This document shows positions 61,756-64,000 of a stretch of DNA of 64,000 bases, one piece after another. The notes below the pieces were generated by a model. The model was not told the origin of the DNA, searched no databases, and was given only the letters and a program-made list of their open reading frames with translations. The translations under genes were made by a program, and so were the position numbers. Numbering within the stretch: position 1 is the first letter of the stretch; every line of letters starts with the position of its first letter. This DNA comes from Xaviernesmea oryzae (GTDB lineage Bacteria > Pseudomonadota > Alphaproteobacteria > Rhizobiales > Rhizobiaceae), in assembly GCF_900109605.1 (NCBI RefSeq), contig NZ_FOAM01000001.1, positions 248,001-312,000 of the forward strand, written 5' to 3'.

Positions 61756-62082
61756 ATGATCCATCAGCAAAATCTTGCCCGGCAATGGAAGCAAACGCCT
61801 TATCCCGGTGTCGCAGTCGCCATTCTGGCGGCGTATGAGGAGGGAGGAACGCAAGCCCTGCTTCATTTCGAGGCCGGCGCGCGCTTGCCCGCCCACCGAC
61901 ATCCCGGTTGGGAAAGCATCTATATTCTGGAGGGTTCTCTCGAAATAAACGGGCTGATCGTTCTGCAAGGCGATCATGTGCTGCTGCCAGCCGGTGAAGT
62001 CCATGAGGTCGTCGCCCGTGAGACCTGCATCTACATGGCGTTGTCGCAGAGATCGGGCGTCGATATCATGGACGATGCTTGA
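61756..62082 (+). CDS. Small cupin-domain protein (ChrR-like)
   Basis: A 108-residue single cupin barrel. Metal-ligand-like residues are RLPAHRHPGWESIYILEGSL split as the HxH...E pattern (PAHRHPGWE), with the second motif LPAGEVHEVV supplying the last His. The order and size resemble the cupin of ChrR-type anti-sigma factors, but there is no zinc-binding N-terminal domain and no sigma factor gene nearby. GAGGAG precedes the ATG. A metal-binding or small-molecule-binding role is likely; the function is not known. Confidence 0.78.
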   Translation: MIHQQNLARQWKQTPYPGVAVAILAAYEEGGTQALLHFEAGARLPAHRHPGWESIYILEGSLEINGLIVLQGDHVLLPAGEVHEVVARETCIYMALSQRSGVDIMDDA

Positions 62083-62155
62083 TCGATCTCAATTATCGGC
62101 CGTGGCGGGCATCGGACGATCTCCGCCTTGCCTTCCCATGCGTGGCCGGCGATCG

Positions 62156-62410
62156 TCATGAGGAAATCCGGCTGCGCTCCGTCTCCGCCGTCAGCAAATC
62201 GTCCTCGAGAGCTTCCGCTTCGTCTTCCTCGGCCTCGTCGAACAGGTCGTCCTCGAGCGTATCCAGATCGGCGCCGTCATGCTGCAATCGCCGCAACCCG
62301 CCGAGCAACACCTCCTCCACCGAGCCGAACCAGCCGCGTTCCACCAGATCCTCGGCAAAGGACAAAAGCTCGTCATCGAGGGTGATGGTCACCGTGCGGG
62401 ACATGCGCAT
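62156..62410 (-). CDS. Ribbon-helix-helix ParD-like antitoxin or regulator
   Basis: An 84-residue protein. Residues 3-50 are a ribbon-helix-helix fold (SRTVTITLDDELLSFAEDLV, then GSVEEVLLGGLRRLQ). The rest is strongly acidic (DDLFDEAEEDEAEALEDD), like the toxin-binding tail of ParD/CopG-type antitoxins. No ParE/RelE toxin gene is found next to it: the strand downstream is empty up to the cupin gene stop. It is thus an orphan antitoxin or a free-standing repressor. GGAG lies four bases before the ATG used; a second ATG follows two codons later. Confidence 0.75.
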   Translation of the reverse strand: MRMSRTVTITLDDELLSFAEDLVERGWFGSVEEVLLGGLRRLQHDGADLDTLEDDLFDEAEEDEAEALEDDLLTAETERSRISS

Positions 62411-62521
62411 CGCTCTCCGAGGGGCAAGGGGCGGCTTGACGGCGCTTCCATAACACGCCGCTTGACTTTGTCCTAGGGATAGCAAAAGCCAAAGCGAGCC
62501 AGTGTTTAGGATCTTGCCGCC

Positions 62522-63163
62522 ATGGATTTCGTGCCGTCTTTTCCCGTTATCCTCGCCTTCACCGGTGCCATTCTGCTGTTGGCGCTGACGCCTGGGCCCG
62601 ACATGACGCTCTGGATGAGCCGCTCGATGCGCGACGGCCGGGCCATCGGCCTGGCGGTGCTTGCCGGAACCAGCACCGGCGTCTCGGTGCATACGCTCCT
62701 GGTGGCTTTCGGCATCGCGGCGCTGATCGTCGCCTCGCCGACAGCCTTCCTTCTGTTGAAGACCGGCGGCGCGGCCTATCTCGCCTGGCTGGCCTTCGCC
62801 GCGATCCGCCATGGATCCAGCTTCTCGCTTCGCCCGGAAACCTCATCGAAGTCGTCGCTTGCAGGCGCCTTCGTCAACGGGCTCTGGGTCAATCTGCTCA
62901 ACCCCAAGGTCATCATCTTCTTCATGACCTTCCTGCCGCAATTCGTCAGCGCCAACGATCCGCATGTCGCCGGCAAGCTGGTCTTTCTCGGCCTGTGGTC
63001 GATTGTCGTCAGCCTGCCGATCGGGCTTGCCGTGGTGCTCGGCGCCGATGCTCTGTCCGGCTGGCTGCGCGCCAACCCCAAGGCGCTGCGCGGGCTCGAT
63101 TATCTGATCGCTTCGGTCTTCTCGCTCTTCGCGGTCAAGATCCTCTTCACCAGCGCGCGCTAA
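62522..63163 (+). CDS. LysE/RhtB family amino-acid exporter
   Basis: A 213-residue inner-membrane transporter with six predicted helices. The family hallmark TPGPDMTLWMSRSM follows the first helix, and VNLLNPKVIIFFMTFLPQF is the conserved fourth-region signature. It exports amino acids such as threonine, homoserine or lysine, or their lactones; the substrate is not predictable. It is divergent from the RHH gene across about 110 bp and converges on rlmN. Confidence 0.88.
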   Translation: MDFVPSFPVILAFTGAILLLALTPGPDMTLWMSRSMRDGRAIGLAVLAGTSTGVSVHTLLVAFGIAALIVASPTAFLLLKTGGAAYLAWLAFAAIRHGSSFSLRPETSSKSSLAGAFVNGLWVNLLNPKVIIFFMTFLPQFVSANDPHVAGKLVFLGLWSIVVSLPIGLAVVLGADALSGWLRANPKALRGLDYLIASVFSLFAVKILFTSAR

Positions 63164-63187
63164 GCCGGCGATACCCGGAGGCGCGCC

Positions 63188-64000
63188 TCAGTCGTCCTCG
63201 CCGTGATTGGCGATCATCATCGCTTCATAGGCAAGGCGATCAACCTTGCGCATGCGTTCGGATTCCGACTTCAGCTGGCCGCAGGCCGCCAGAATATCGC
63301 GCCCGCGCGGCGTGCGGATCGGCGAAGCATAGCCAGCGCTGTTGATGAAGTCGGCAAAGGTCTCGATCTGCTCCCAGGACGAGCAGCGGTAATTGGTGCC
63401 GGGCCAGGGATTGAAGGGGATCAGGTTGATCTTTGCCGGAATGCCCTTCAGCAACCGGGTCAGCTCCTTGGCATCCTCGAGGGAATCATTGACGCCTTCG
63501 AGCATCACATATTCGAAGGTGATGCGCCGCGCATTCGACAGGCCCGGATAGGCCCGGCAGGCGTCCATCAGCTCCTTCAGCGGATACTTCTTGTTGATCG
63601 GCACCAGCATGTCGCGCAGATCGTCGCGCACGGCATGCAGCGAGATGGCGAGCATGACGCCGATTTCCTCGCCGGTGCGGTAAATTTCCGGCACGACGCC
63701 GGAGGTCGAAAGCGTGATGCGGCGCTTGGAGAGCGACAGACCATCACCGTCCGAGGCGATCAGGAGCGCGGTCTTGACCTCCTCGAAATTATAGAGCGGC
63801 TCGCCCATGCCCATCATCACGACATTTGTAACCTTGCGGTCGCTGGACGGGATGAGCCCGCCTTCCGGCACGTCCGCACCCGGAAAATCGCCCAGCCGGT
63901 CGCGGGCGAGCAGGAGCTGCGCCAGGATTTCCTCGGCGGTCAGGTTGCGCACCAGGCGCTGGGTGCCGGTGTGGCAGAAGGAGCAGGTGAGCGAACAGCC
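63188..64000 (-). CDS. rlmN: Dual-specificity 23S rRNA/tRNA adenine C2-methyltransferase RlmN (partial, C-terminal part)
   Basis: The C-terminal 270 residues of RlmN; the N-terminus lies beyond the right edge. The radical SAM motif CSLTCSFC is the first thing visible, followed by [49 protein letters not shown] and [10 protein letters not shown]. The catalytic Cys near the C-terminus is in ILAACGQL. RlmN methylates A2503 of 23S rRNA and A37 of some tRNAs, using two cysteines (one in the middle, one near the end). The frame is open to the window border. Confidence 0.95.
   Translation of the reverse strand, partial: GCSLTCSFCHTGTQRLVRNLTAEEILAQLLLARDRLGDFPGADVPEGGLIPSSDRKVTNVVMMGMGEPLYNFEEVKTALLIASDGDGLSLSKRRITLSTSGVVPEIYRTGEEIGVMLAISLHAVRDDLRDMLVPINKKYPLKELMDACRAYPGLSNARRITFEYVMLEGVNDSLEDAKELTRLLKGIPAKINLIPFNPWPGTNYRCSSWEQIETFADFINSAGYASPIRTPRGRDILAACGQLKSESERMRKVDRLAYEAMMIANHGEDD

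Overview
The window is a GC-rich, gene-dense chromosomal segment of an alphaproteobacterium, most likely a member of the Rhizobiaceae (Rhizobium/Agrobacterium/Allorhizobium-like). The evidence is the TctDE-type two-component system, a NasS/NasT-controlled nitrate operon, phaR-phaA-phaB, CarD, a 113-residue 7Fe ferredoxin, and a LexA box of the alphaproteobacterial form GTTC-N7-GTTC. No rRNA, tRNA, CRISPR array, insertion sequence or prophage was seen. Both ends cut through genes: tctB on the left and rlmN on the right.

Layout. 1-4.7 kb: a tripartite tricarboxylate transporter (tctC-tctB) with its sensor system (tctD-tctE) and a lone periplasmic binding protein. 5-14 kb: an aldehyde dehydrogenase, an acetyltransferase, a DNA-repair pair (radical SAM protein plus DUF4130-UdgX fusion) behind a LexA-controlled promoter, two stress-type proteins and a YdeP-like molybdoprotein. 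14-16 kb: a soluble PAS-PAS chemoreceptor. 16-29.2 kb: the nitrate assimilation locus (nasT-nasS, nrtA-nrtB-nrtD-nirB-nirD, nasA-cysG on the minus strand), interrupted by a hicAB toxin-antitoxin pair on the opposite strand. 29.2-41.2 kb: a purine-salvage island with adenine deaminase, guanine deaminase and a BMP-type nucleoside ABC transporter. It also encodes a Rieske oxygenase split into a Rieske-only protein and a catalytic-only protein, plus a GST-like protein. 41.3-44.4 kb: phaR and phaA-phaB for polyhydroxybutyrate. 44.5-64 kb: mainly housekeeping genes (sugar dehydrogenase, Suv3-like helicase, S4 protein, fdxA, carD, typA, an ABC exporter, M3 peptidase, MarR regulator, argG, cupin, RHH protein, LysE exporter, rlmN).

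How the genes work together. From 16 to 41 kb the window is largely a nitrogen-acquisition island: nitrate is imported, reduced to nitrite and then ammonium, while purines are imported and deaminated. The upstream region of nrtA carries a near-perfect sigma-54 promoter, two TGCA-N9-TGCA elements with NtrC-site geometry, and a leader with mutually exclusive hairpins ending in a U-tract. That fits NtrC activation combined with NasT antitermination.

The best candidate for an undescribed system is the split Rieske oxygenase. One protein keeps the [2Fe-2S] ligands but has no catalytic domain. The other keeps the N-x2-D-x2-H-x4-H iron site but has lost the cluster ligands. A GST-like gene overlaps the first. 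The arrangement recalls the NdmC/NdmD/NdmE N-demethylase complex of caffeine degradation, here within a purine uptake and deamination locus.
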